Source: an uncultured Holophagaceae bacterium
GTDB lineage: Bacteria > Acidobacteriota > Holophagae > Holophagales > Holophagaceae
DNA length: 64,000 bases
Reading direction: 5' to 3'
Assembly (NCBI GenBank): GCA_903937385.1
Contig: CAIZZF010000026.1
Span: 124,001-188,000, forward strand
The translations under genes and the position numbers were made by a program. Of this stretch, positions 39,059-47,283 are shown piece by piece (within the stretch, counting starts at the first letter, position 1; the number at the start of each line of letters is the position of its first letter). Below the pieces are notes generated by a model. It saw only the letters and a program-made list of their open reading frames with translations. It was not told the origin of the DNA and made no database searches.

Positions 39059-41869
39059 GTGTTTGACCTGAATGCCTTCGTCGAGAAGTTCCAGCTGGCC
39101 CGGCGCACGGCGCTGGAGACGCGGCCCGGCGGTGGGCTCTGCGGGCTCGAGCTGGAATGGAACCTGGTGGACCCGCAGTTCCGTCCCCTGCTCACGGTGG
39201 GCACCGGCCCCGATCACATGTCCTTCGTGGACCACCTGCGCACCAAGGTGCTCTCGCCCTGGACCGAGGAATACCACCAGCTCGAGGTCTTCCACTGGAT
39301 GATCGAGTGGGTCACCCGGCCCTATCACACCCCCAAGGGCGCCGTGTATGAAGGGCGCATGCTGGAAGCGGCCCTCATCAACGCGCTGGCCAAGACCAGC
39401 CGCGCCTTCGGTGAGCCGATCCACTACTGGCACGGCAACCTGCTCGTGCTGCCCAAGATCGGCCCCGACTGCGTGCCCGAGTCCTGGCACCTGGCCAAGC
39501 GCCGCTACCTCCAGCGCTGCGTGGAGCTCTACGGCACCGAGCTGGCCACGGCGGGCACCCACTCCAACCTCAGCCTGCCTGAGCCCATGCTGGCCTGGGA
39601 CTTCATGCACCTGCCGGCCTCAGAGCGCGGCGAGATCCACCTGGACGACTACAAGAACCAGGTCTACATCACTGGCACCCGGCTCATGCGGGCTTTCGCG
39701 GCCCTGTTCATCTCGGCCAGCGCCAGCACGCCCCTGCAGGCTTCGGAGGAGAACGGCGAGCCCGTGGTGCGGCTCACGCCCTTCGAGTCCGTGCGCAACC
39801 TGACCTTCCCCAACCCGCCCTCCCTGGACGTGCCGGACCTGAACCGCAGCCACCCGGACTACCTGCGCCTGTCCTACGACCTGGTGCGCCGGGGCGTGCG
39901 CTTCGGCAACAACAACTGGATCCCCGTCCGCGCCCGCTCCCAGGCGGAGCCGGTAGAGCGCCTCATCCAGGTCACCAGCGACCAGCTGCACGACATCTAC
40001 GCCCGGGGCCTCTTCGCCGCCGGCGAGACGCGGAACGTCGAGGACATGGCGGCCCAGATCGAGCGCCAGAACCTCTTCGCCCGCATCGACCTGCCCATGG
40101 CCCGCGTGGAAGTCCGCACGGATGATCCCTGCCATGACCTGGCGCTCGACGTCGCCAACCTCACCCTGAAGCACCTGCTGCTGCTCCGCTTCTACGCCGA
40201 CTCCGACTTCGCCCGGAGCTTCCGCTACGACGCCGAGGACATCAAGCGGGCCCGCCGCAACGAAGAGCTGGCCGCCCGGGAAGGCCTGCGCGCCACCATC
40301 GAGAACCCCCTCACCGCCAAGCCCATCACCATGCGCGCCTTCCTGGCCTGGACGCTGAACGAGATGCGCCCCCTGGCCGAGGCCCTGGGCATGTGGGAGG
40401 ACCTGCAGCCCCTCCGCGACATGGCCGACGGCGCCCCCAGCACCGCCGAGCGCATCCGCCAGCACCTCAAGAGCAAGCTGGGCACCTCCGAGATCGTGCC
40501 CCCGGACATGCTGGTGGCCCTGGCCGAGGCCCGCAAGGATCAGGTGCGCAACGAGGTCCAGACCGTCACGGCCCACCTCTCCGACCTCGGCAAGGAAGAA
40601 GGCAAGCTCCGGGACTTTCTGGAGCACGCCCGCGAGGAAGTGCACACGGATCCCCAGGCGCCCATCCGCTTCCGCCCCAAGCCCGAGGCCCTGGTGGACG
40701 CGGCCTATCCGGACAAGACCAGCGAAGTGCTGGCCATGTCCCAGCGCCTGGTCCGCATTCCCAGCGTCACCGCCTGCCCCGAGGAGCGCCTCCCCGAGAT
40801 CCACCGCGCAGCGACCCTCATCTACGACTACCTGCGCAACCACGGCGTGCCCGTGGTGAGCTTCGACCAGGGTCCCTTCCCTTCCCTGCTGGCCCACTTC
40901 CCTGGTGGCGAGAAGGCCCCGGCCATGCTCTGCGGGCACTTCGATGTGGTGGCGCCGGAGCCCGACGACAGCCAGTTCGACCCCCGCATCGAGGGCGACT
41001 ACCTCTGGGGCCGCGGCGCCGCGGACATGAAGACCGTGGTCTCCACCTACCTCGTCTGGATGAAGGACACCCTCAAGAAGGGCGCGCCCTACCCCCCCGT
41101 GAACCTGCTGCTGGTGGGCAACGAGGAGAACGGCGAGCTCGATCCCATGGGCACGCCGCACGTGCTGAAGCAGCTCAAGGAGCAGTGGGACTACGAGCCC
41201 AGCTTCTTCGTGGCCGGCGAGCGCACGGGCGAGAAGGGCACCGAGCTCTGGGGCGAGGTCTGCACCCAGAACCGCGGCGTCCTGCGCTTTGAGCTCATCG
41301 CCCACGGCACCCGCGGCCACAGCGGGCTGGCTGGCGGCACCGACCTGACCGAGCGCGTGCTCAGCGCCCGCGAGGCCCTGCGCGAGCTGTTCGCCAAGCA
41401 CCTCACCCTCAAGTCCGCGGATGGCTGGCAGTCCCTGGCCCGCTTCGCCTACGTCCAGGTGGGCACCCCCGGCATCTTCAACATCACCGCGGACCGCGGT
41501 GCCATCGGCGTGGAGATCCGGCCCATCCCCCAGGATGATGTTTCCAGGATGCGCGCCGACATCGAGGCCCTGGCCGCCGAGCGTGGGCTGGAGTTCATTC
41601 CCTCCGCCTGGGAAGCCGGCGTGGCCTGCGATCCCGAGAACCCCTGCCTCAAGGCCCTGCTGGCCGGCATCGAGGCCGCGGGCGGTGACGTCCGCATCGG
41701 CCGCAAGGGCGCCGGCACCTCCGCCCGCTTCGCCCCCGGCGGCCAGGGCGTGGTCTGGGGCCAGACCGGCATCGGCCCCCACGCCGCCAGCGAGCGCCAC
41801 TACATCCCCAGCATCGACCCCTACTACCGCGCCCTGGATGCCTTCGCAGCCGAGCTTAAGAAGAACTGA
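39059..41869 (+). CDS. Fusion of a GCS2-type carboxylate-amine ligase domain with an M20 metallopeptidase
   Basis: A 936-residue chain. Residues about 1-510 resemble the GCS2 family of glutamate-cysteine ligases and YbdK-like carboxylate-amine ligases: LCGLELEWNLVD near the start, IHYWHGNLLVLPKIGP, ATAGTHSNLSLPEP, MARVEVRTDDPCHDLALDV. These use ATP to form gamma-glutamyl or similar amide bonds. A helical linker (about 510-560) leads to an M20 peptidase (about 565-936). Its metal-site residues are present: His627 and Asp629 in CGHFDVV, Asp656 in GAADMK, Glu689-Glu690 in NEENGE and His908 near the end. M20 enzymes hydrolyse amide bonds (DapE, ArgE, carboxypeptidase G2). The GTG start has GGAG 5 nt upstream. 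The substrate is unknown; an enzyme that builds and trims gamma-glutamyl-type amides is one reading. Confidence 0.87.
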   Translation: MFDLNAFVEKFQLARRTALETRPGGGLCGLELEWNLVDPQFRPLLTVGTGPDHMSFVDHLRTKVLSPWTEEYHQLEVFHWMIEWVTRPYHTPKGAVYEGRMLEAALINALAKTSRAFGEPIHYWHGNLLVLPKIGPDCVPESWHLAKRRYLQRCVELYGTELATAGTHSNLSLPEPMLAWDFMHLPASERGEIHLDDYKNQVYITGTRLMRAFAALFISASASTPLQASEENGEPVVRLTPFESVRNLTFPNPPSLDVPDLNRSHPDYLRLSYDLVRRGVRFGNNNWIPVRARSQAEPVERLIQVTSDQLHDIYARGLFAAGETRNVEDMAAQIERQNLFARIDLPMARVEVRTDDPCHDLALDVANLTLKHLLLLRFYADSDFARSFRYDAEDIKRARRNEELAAREGLRATIENPLTAKPITMRAFLAWTLNEMRPLAEALGMWEDLQPLRDMADGAPSTAERIRQHLKSKLGTSEIVPPDMLVALAEARKDQVRNEVQTVTAHLSDLGKEEGKLRDFLEHAREEVHTDPQAPIRFRPKPEALVDAAYPDKTSEVLAMSQRLVRIPSVTACPEERLPEIHRAATLIYDYLRNHGVPVVSFDQGPFPSLLAHFPGGEKAPAMLCGHFDVVAPEPDDSQFDPRIEGDYLWGRGAADMKTVVSTYLVWMKDTLKKGAPYPPVNLLLVGNEENGELDPMGTPHVLKQLKEQWDYEPSFFVAGERTGEKGTELWGEVCTQNRGVLRFELIAHGTRGHSGLAGGTDLTERVLSAREALRELFAKHLTLKSADGWQSLARFAYVQVGTPGIFNITADRGAIGVEIRPIPQDDVSRMRADIEALAAERGLEFIPSAWEAGVACDPENPCLKALLAGIEAAGGDVRIGRKGAGTSARFAPGGQGVVWGQTGIGPHAASERHYIPSIDPYYRALDAFAAELKKN

Positions 41870-41880
41870 ACAAGGACGGA

Positions 41881-41962
41881 TTCACCACGAAGACAGGAAG
41901 ACCACGAAGGAAGACAAGTGACCATGTCTTCTTCTTCGTGGTCTTTCCGTCTTCGTGGTTAT
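41881..41962. repeat. Long imperfect inverted repeat, CACGAAGA-unit type
   Basis: The left arm 41881-41916 (TTCACCACGAAGACAGGAAG and on) and the right arm 41925-41962 are near-perfect reverse complements over about 36 nt with an 8-nt loop. This is the best-paired copy in the window. It lies between the convergent ligase-M20 and malate synthase genes and shares its arm sequence with the S46 spacers at 4230 and 6417. Confidence 0.88.
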
Positions 41963-41983
41963 AGCCCTTTCACTTAAAGGCCC

Positions 41984-43858
41984 TCAGAAGTCCTGGTTCT
42001 CGGTGAGGCGGGTACCGTCCTTGGCGAAGGCTTCGAGGTAGTGGGCGATGCGGCCTTCGGCGGTCTTGAGGTCGTCGAGGCTGAGGTTGAGGTTCAGCAG
42101 ATCCACGTACCAGGGAGCCTTGAGGGGGCTCTGGACGTAGGTCTGCACGATGGCCCGGGCGATGGGCAGGGTGGTGTCCTTGGAGTCATCGTGGACATCG
42201 CGGTTGCTGGCCTGGCGGAGCTTGGCGTATTCCTCCTTCAGCAGGCGGGCAAAGAGGGCCTGGGTGAAGGGCTCCCCCTCGACGCAGCCGGTCTCGGCAT
42301 CGCCCTCGGTGAGCAGGGCGCCCTTGTGGATCCACTCCCAGAGGATGGACAGGCGGATCTCGCCCGTGGCCATATCCTCCATGAGGTAGAGGACGTCGTC
42401 ATTGCCGAAGAAGTCCGCGGGCTTCAGGGCGGCGGCCTGGAAGCCCCGCAGGAAGGCGTTGCCATACTGCAGGGCCACGGAGAGCAGGTCCCGGGCGCCG
42501 GCGATGGTGCGGGGGGCGGGCTCGAGCAGCATCAGCCCGGCGGCATCCGCGGGCCCGTAGGTCAGGGCCGGGAAGGCGCGGCCCAGCTGGTTGGCCTGGC
42601 CCACCTTCTCCCAGACCGGCCGGACGATGTGGACCATCTTCCAGTGGGCTACCCACTTGCCGGAGGCGCCCTCGCGCTGCTCGCGCTCGGCCCCGGCCAC
42701 GGCCCGCTTCATGCTCGCGGCCACGCCCTCGGCCGAGCCCACGGGGATGTTGGGCTCCATACCGCCCTGCCAGAGGGTGCAGCGGCCGTTGCGGTCCGGC
42801 GTGTTCATGGCCCGGCGCACGCGGTCCTCGTAGTTGCGCATGTAGCCGTAGGTCATGGTGATGGCCTGGATGTTGGGGTTGACGAACTCCTGGTCCCAAG
42901 CCAGCGCGTCCGAGACGCTGTTGATGTAGTCCCAGCGGCCCGTATTGAAGCCCACGAAGTGCGGGGAGAGGGCGGCGCGGATCTCCATGAGCTGGAAACA
43001 CTGCTCCAGCTGCTCCACCAGCACGTAGCACTTGATGGTGCCCACGGGCAGGCCCAGGTGACCCTCCAGGGCCAGGATGAAGTCGTTCCAGAGGGCTGCG
43101 TCCTCGGCGGTCTGGGTCTTCGGCAGGTAGATGACGATGCTGCGGCCCGCGGCCAGGAGGCGCTCGTGGTTGTTCACGACGTAGAGCACCAGATCCGAGA
43201 TGGAGGCTGAGAAGCCGCGGCCATCCTGGCGGATGTGCCGGTCATCCAGGTGCAGGCCCCGGCAGCGGAAGATGACGGTGGTGAAGTCCAGCTGCTGGCG
43301 CCAGTCGGCGATGATGGGGTGGCCCAGGAAGCCCTGGGCCCAGGTGTTCATCTCCCCGGCCACCTCCTCGGCGACCTCCAGGAAGAGCGGGTCCCGGTCG
43401 ATGGCCAGCTTGAGGTTGCGGTGGTTGTCCAGGGACATGGTGTCCACCTGGCCCAGGGCGTCCTCGCCGTCGAACATCCAGCCGTCGGCGCCGGAGAGCA
43501 GCGCGTAGGCCACGTTGCGGATGCCCGAGCGCACATCAGAGCGAGGCTTGGTGGCGGGGCCCGTGCCCTGGATCCACTGGCGCTGGAGGTCTGGCGGGAT
43601 GATGGCGCCGTCGAAGTTGCCGGACCGGGCATCGGCCACCTTGATCTGGGTGCCCGGGATCAGGGCCTCGGGATCCAGGAAGGCGATCCGTTCGCCTCGC
43701 TCCGCGCGCCGCTTGCGCAGGGCGGTGCGGGCCGCCATCCGCTCGTGGCGGCGGTGGTTGAGGGGCGCCAGCACTTCCAGGGCCGCCAGGGCCGCCGGGG
43801 TATAGACATCGGGATAGGACGTCAGGACCGCATCGCGGAATTCCAGGGTGGAAGTCAT
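41984..43858 (-). CDS. aceB: Malate synthase
   Basis: A 624-residue malate synthase that condenses glyoxylate with acetyl-CoA to malate in the cytoplasm. It is of the A-type family, somewhat longer than E. coli AceB (533). Recognisable parts are the LDPEALIPGTQIKVADARSG opening, the GWMFDGEDALGQV substrate loop, TIKCYVLVEQL, FVGFNTGRWDYI and the catalytic-base segment YLMEDMATGEIRLSILWEWIH, with Asp495 as likely general base. No isocitrate lyase is in the window; with the glycolate/lactate-type permeases upstream, it may serve glycolate or glyoxylate assimilation. The ribosome site AGGAGC directly follows a terminator T-tract, so expression probably depends on read-through or conditional termination. 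Confidence 0.93.
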   Translation of the reverse strand: MTSTLEFRDAVLTSYPDVYTPAALAALEVLAPLNHRRHERMAARTALRKRRAERGERIAFLDPEALIPGTQIKVADARSGNFDGAIIPPDLQRQWIQGTGPATKPRSDVRSGIRNVAYALLSGADGWMFDGEDALGQVDTMSLDNHRNLKLAIDRDPLFLEVAEEVAGEMNTWAQGFLGHPIIADWRQQLDFTTVIFRCRGLHLDDRHIRQDGRGFSASISDLVLYVVNNHERLLAAGRSIVIYLPKTQTAEDAALWNDFILALEGHLGLPVGTIKCYVLVEQLEQCFQLMEIRAALSPHFVGFNTGRWDYINSVSDALAWDQEFVNPNIQAITMTYGYMRNYEDRVRRAMNTPDRNGRCTLWQGGMEPNIPVGSAEGVAASMKRAVAGAEREQREGASGKWVAHWKMVHIVRPVWEKVGQANQLGRAFPALTYGPADAAGLMLLEPAPRTIAGARDLLSVALQYGNAFLRGFQAAALKPADFFGNDDVLYLMEDMATGEIRLSILWEWIHKGALLTEGDAETGCVEGEPFTQALFARLLKEEYAKLRQASNRDVHDDSKDTTLPIARAIVQTYVQSPLKAPWYVDLLNLNLSLDDLKTAEGRIAHYLEAFAKDGTRLTENQDF

Positions 43859-43869
43859 ATCTAGCTCCT

Positions 43870-43904
43870 AAAAAGAGAAGCACCCTCTGATTAGGTGCTT
43901 CTCT
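43870..43904 (-). terminator. Intrinsic terminator whose T-tract abuts the malate synthase ribosome site
   Basis: On the minus strand AGAGAAGCACC (43904-43894) pairs perfectly with GGTGCTTCTCT (43884-43874) around a 9-nt loop, followed by TTTTT (43874-43870). The next bases are AGGAGC, the ribosome site of the malate synthase gene. The hairpin follows the lactate permease stop by 59 nt. It is a good terminator of the permease transcript, yet leaves no room for a promoter between itself and the malate synthase start. Confidence 0.82.
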
Positions 43905-43963
43905 GGTTTTCGTGTGCCATAAGGGGGGGAAAAAGACCTGATTCCTTCAAGCCGCCTGGGTGG

Positions 43964-45625
43964 TCAGCTCACGGCTGGCGCGGTGGGCAGGATCCAGGGG
44001 ATGACAAAGGCTTGCAAGAGGACAATGACTATCACCATACCCAACAGGATCATCGAATACTTGAGCGTCTTCCGGAAGATATCGGTTTCCTTGCCCACCA
44101 GACCCACGGCCGCGCAGGCCACGGCGATGGACTGCGGGGAGATGAGCTTGCCCATGACGCCGCCGAAGAGGTTCGCGGAGGTGGTGAGCACGGGGTTCAG
44201 GCCCAGCTGGATGGCGGTGACCTGCTGGAGCTTGCCGAAGAGGGCCGCCGACGAGGTCACCGAGCCCGTGAGGAACACACCAATGAGGCCGATGATCGGG
44301 CTGAAGATGGGGAAGGCCATGCCCGTGAGCACCGCCATGGCCAGGCCCAGGGTGAAGGACATGCCCGAGTAGTTGGCCAGGAAGCCGAGGCCGATGACCG
44401 AGGCCAGGGTGATGAGGGCGAAGCGCAGCTGCATGAAGGTCTTGGCGAACACCCGGGCACCGATGGCGGGGGAGATCTTCAGCACGACCATGGAGAGCAG
44501 GGCGGAGAGGAACATCGCCGTGCCGGGGGCCGTGAGGTACTGCCACTTGTAGCTGGCGGCGTAGGCGGCGGGTTTGGCGACGATGGGCGCGGCCTTGAAG
44601 ACGATGCCGTCCAGCCCGGGCCACTTGGGCACGGCCAGGAACCAGTGGTGAGTCTTCTCGGCATAGGCCTTGAAGGCGGGGGTGCCCCAGATGCCCATGA
44701 CGACCATGAGAATGAGGAAGGGCGACCAGGCCTTGAAGACCTGACCCGCGGTGTGGGCGGTGGCGTTGGCGGTCGCGTCAGCCGCATCGTTCTCGAAGGT
44801 CCAGATGGTCTTCGGCTGCCAGATCTTGATGAAGCCCACGAGGCAGACGAGCGACACCACCGAGGCGGTGATGGCCGGCAGCTCGGGCCCGAACCAGGTG
44901 GAGAGCACCAGGGAGGCCGCGGCGTAGCTGACACCCGCTACCAGGGCCGCGGGCAGCACTTCCTTGGCCTTCTGGAAGCCCACCATGACCACCACCATGA
45001 AGAAGGGGATGATCAGGGCCATGATGGCCATGTCGATGCCCACGGCGCGGGCCATGGTGGTGGCGGGAATCCCGGTCACGGTCGACATCATGATCGTGGG
45101 CACACCCACGGGGCCGAAGGGCACGGGGGGCGTATTGGCCACGAGGCAGATGACCGCGGCAGTCAGTGGCGGGAAGCCCAGACCGATGAGCATGGCCGCG
45201 GCCACGGCCACGGGCGCACCCTGACCGGCCACGCCCTCCATGAAGGCAGAGAACGAGAAAGCAATCAGCAGGGCCTGGATGCGGCGATCCGGGGACAGGG
45301 ACGAGATGGAGCTCTTGATGACCTCGAACTGGCCCGACTCGACCGTGAGGTTGAACAGGAACACCGCCGTGAGGATGATCCAGCCGATGGGGAACAGGCC
45401 CGTCAGCATGCCCAGGGCCGAGGCCGAGAGCGCTGCGGTGATGGGCATGCGGTAGACCAGCACGCTGATGACGATGGTGAGGGCCAGCGTGAGCAGGCCT
45501 GCCACATGGCCCTTCATCCGCTTCACCGCCAGGGCCCAGAACAGGAAGAAGATGGGGATGGCCACCACGAGGGCCGTCAGCAGCAGGCTCCCGTTCAACG
45601 CGGCATAGTTCTGATTCCAGGGCAT
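43964..45625 (-). CDS. LctP-family L-lactate/glycolate permease 1
   Basis: A 553-residue polytopic permease of the LctP family (lactate and glycolate:H+ symport). It starts with MPWNQNYAALNGSLLLTALVV, as LctP proteins do, and has 12-14 hydrophobic segments. Conserved signatures include GVAGQGAPVAVAAAMLIGLGF, NTPPVPFGPVGVPT, and the C-terminal GSVTSSAALFGKLQ with MGKLISPQSIAVA. The ATG at 45625 has AAGGT upstream; an in-frame upstream extension lacks family similarity. It is divergent from a LysR regulator and lies upstream of malate synthase, which favours glycolate or lactate as substrate. Confidence 0.9.
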   Translation of the reverse strand: MPWNQNYAALNGSLLLTALVVAIPIFFLFWALAVKRMKGHVAGLLTLALTIVISVLVYRMPITAALSASALGMLTGLFPIGWIILTAVFLFNLTVESGQFEVIKSSISSLSPDRRIQALLIAFSFSAFMEGVAGQGAPVAVAAAMLIGLGFPPLTAAVICLVANTPPVPFGPVGVPTIMMSTVTGIPATTMARAVGIDMAIMALIIPFFMVVVMVGFQKAKEVLPAALVAGVSYAAASLVLSTWFGPELPAITASVVSLVCLVGFIKIWQPKTIWTFENDAADATANATAHTAGQVFKAWSPFLILMVVMGIWGTPAFKAYAEKTHHWFLAVPKWPGLDGIVFKAAPIVAKPAAYAASYKWQYLTAPGTAMFLSALLSMVVLKISPAIGARVFAKTFMQLRFALITLASVIGLGFLANYSGMSFTLGLAMAVLTGMAFPIFSPIIGLIGVFLTGSVTSSAALFGKLQQVTAIQLGLNPVLTTSANLFGGVMGKLISPQSIAVACAAVGLVGKETDIFRKTLKYSMILLGMVIVIVLLQAFVIPWILPTAPAVS

Positions 45626-45739
45626 GGGATGACCTTTCAACGGAACAGTGGAGGGGGGGGGCATCGGACAAAGTCGATGCGTGAGTCCTGAAATTCCAAT
45701 CTTCCTTCGACCCTGATTCTTGACCAGATGGTAATTTCT

Positions 45740-45766
45740 GATGCTTAGCATCGGGTTTTCCGATGC
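45740..45766. promoter_or_regulatory. Inverted repeats in the divergent LysR/permease spacer
   Basis: GCATCGG-gtttt-CCGATGC (45748-45766) is a perfect 7-bp dyad. It overlaps a second one, GATGC-tta-GCATC (45740-45752). Two more half-sites, GCATCG at 45661-45666 and CGATGC at 45675-45680, lie closer to the permease. This spacing of related half-sites between a LysR gene and its divergent target is what LysR-type regulators usually bind. Confidence 0.6.
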
Positions 45767-45807
45767 AGGCCCCTTGCCGGGAGCGGTGAACCGGTAGACT
45801 ACGAGCC

Positions 45808-46704
45808 ATGGATGTCCGCACCCTCTCCACCTTCTGCGCCGCCGCCCGGACGCTGAACTTCACCCACGCCGCCGCCGGTCTGGGCTATGCCCAGTCCAGC
45901 GTCACGGCCCAGATCAAGAGCCTGGAGGAGGACCTGGGAACGGACCTGTTCAACCGGGTGGGCAACCGCCTGGAGCTGACAGAGCCCGGGGCGCGGTTCC
46001 TGGTGTATGCGGAGCGCATCCTCTCCCTGACTCACGAGGCCAAGGCCTCGGTCCTGGAGGAGGAAGGTGTGGGCACCCTCCGCTTCACGGGACCCGAGTC
46101 CGTCTGCACCTACCTCCTGCCCCCTCTCCTCCGAACCTTCCGGGCGAAGTTCCCCCGGGTGCGGCTGCAGTTCCAGCCGGGCTTCGTGCGGGACTTCAAG
46201 CGCCAGGTGCTGGAGGGCGCCGTGGACTTCGCCTTCATCCTGGAGGAGCCCTTCCCCTCCAAGACGCTGGCCGTGGAGCGGCTCCGGGACGAGGAGATCC
46301 TCATCCTCGCCGCCCCCTCCCACCGGTTGGCCTTCGCCCCCAATGTCTCCGCCCAGGACCTCATGGGTGAGGAGGTCCTGCTCAAGGCCCTGGGCTGCAG
46401 CTACCGCAACCAGTTCGAGCGGCAGCTCATCACCGCGGGGGCCCACCCCGGGGACTTCACCGAGTTCCAGGGCGTGGAGACCATCAAGCGCTGCGTGATG
46501 GAGGGCCTGGGCGTCGCGCCCCTGCCACGCATGGCCGTGGAAGCCGAGCTCCGGGCCGGCACCCTGGTGGCCCTGCACTGGGATGGCCCAGCGATCCTGA
46601 TCTCCTCCCACCTGGTGTGGAACCCCGCCCGGCACCTCAGCGCCGCCGAGAAGGCCTTCTTCCAGCACGTACGCGAGCAGCTGAAGGCCGTGCCTGTGGC
46701 TTAG
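45808..46704 (+). CDS. LysR-family transcriptional regulator
   Basis: A 298-residue LysR-type regulator. The N-terminal winged helix-turn-helix (residues 1-60) has the family pattern LSTFCAAARTLNFTHAAAGLGYAQSSVTAQIKSLEEDLG. The effector domain (about 88-295) has two lobes (LRFTGPESVCTYLLPPLLRTF; GEEVLLKALGCSYRNQFERQL; VETIKRCVMEGLGVAPLP). It is divergent from the LctP-family permease, with inverted repeats between them, so it probably controls the permease and malate synthase in response to an organic acid. The ATG start sits right after the regulatory spacer. It is convergent with glycerate kinase over a 579-nt repeat-rich gap. Confidence 0.93.
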   Translation: MDVRTLSTFCAAARTLNFTHAAAGLGYAQSSVTAQIKSLEEDLGTDLFNRVGNRLELTEPGARFLVYAERILSLTHEAKASVLEEEGVGTLRFTGPESVCTYLLPPLLRTFRAKFPRVRLQFQPGFVRDFKRQVLEGAVDFAFILEEPFPSKTLAVERLRDEEILILAAPSHRLAFAPNVSAQDLMGEEVLLKALGCSYRNQFERQLITAGAHPGDFTEFQGVETIKRCVMEGLGVAPLPRMAVEAELRAGTLVALHWDGPAILISSHLVWNPARHLSAAEKAFFQHVREQLKAVPVA

Positions 46705-47283
46705 GCGAAATAAAAAAAATTAGCCACCGATGAGCACCGATAAAAGCCTATAAAGAAAATACTTAGGTTATCTATTTGCTTCGAGTCCAAGGGCCTTTGA
46801 CGGGGATCAAAGGGATGGACGGGGATAAAGCGGCTGGGGGTCCATGGGCAGCGACGCATGGGCTCCTTCCCGGTGTGCCATGCAGAGGATGGGTCGGCGC
46901 CCCTCTGCGTTCTCTGCGGTTAAATCGTTTCCTGGTTATCGGCCAGACTCCACTAAAAAGACGCTCTGCGGGCGCAAGTAGCACACGAATGCCCCTTGAC
47001 TCACCGCGGGCATCCCCAAGGGGGCGGTCGCACGCGACCGGGGGCCCCAGGTCCGGATGCCCTGTCGGCGCGATGACTGCGCCTTCGTGGTCCTTCGGGG
47101 TAGTTCTTCGTGTCCTTGGTAGAGATCTTTGAAGGTCAAATTTGGCGGAGCAAGGCCGATAACCAGGACGTGTTTTTCATCATGCTTTTATCGGTGTTCA
47201 TCGGTGTTCATCGGTGGCTGATTTGCTTTTAGCTTTTAGCAGTGTTTAACAGCCTTCACCGGTGGCTGCTTTGCCTTTTGCTG
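46705..47283. other. 579-nt convergent spacer packed with repeat remnants of several unit types
   Basis: No credible gene is present. The outer parts form a long inverted repeat: the left arm 46719-46747 has two CACCGATGA-type units and ends in ATAAAAGC; the right arm 47184-47222 has three. Inside are further half-elements: GGGGATCAAAGGGATGGACG-like units near 46802, a TTCTCTGCGGTTAAA piece near 46909 (as in the 22053 element), and CTTCGTGGTCCTTCGGGGTA near 47083 (CACGAAGA type). A TTCACCGGTGGCTGCTTTGC copy follows near 47255. It looks like a graveyard or landing site for this repeat class. Confidence 0.75.

Noticed and set aside
43895-45691. A 598-residue plus-strand frame opposite the first permease
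   Set aside because: Very rich in Gly, His, Asp and Arg, with no hydrophobic core or motif; it mirrors the codon pattern of the permease.
46776-47132. A 118-residue open frame in the large convergent spacer
   Set aside because: It translates the repeat fragments themselves (for example the CTCTGCGGTTAAA piece) and has no ribosome site or recognisable fold.
46936-47139. A small minus-strand gene of 67 residues in the convergent spacer
   Set aside because: No ribosome site, and the frame reads through CACGAAGA-type repeat sequence.
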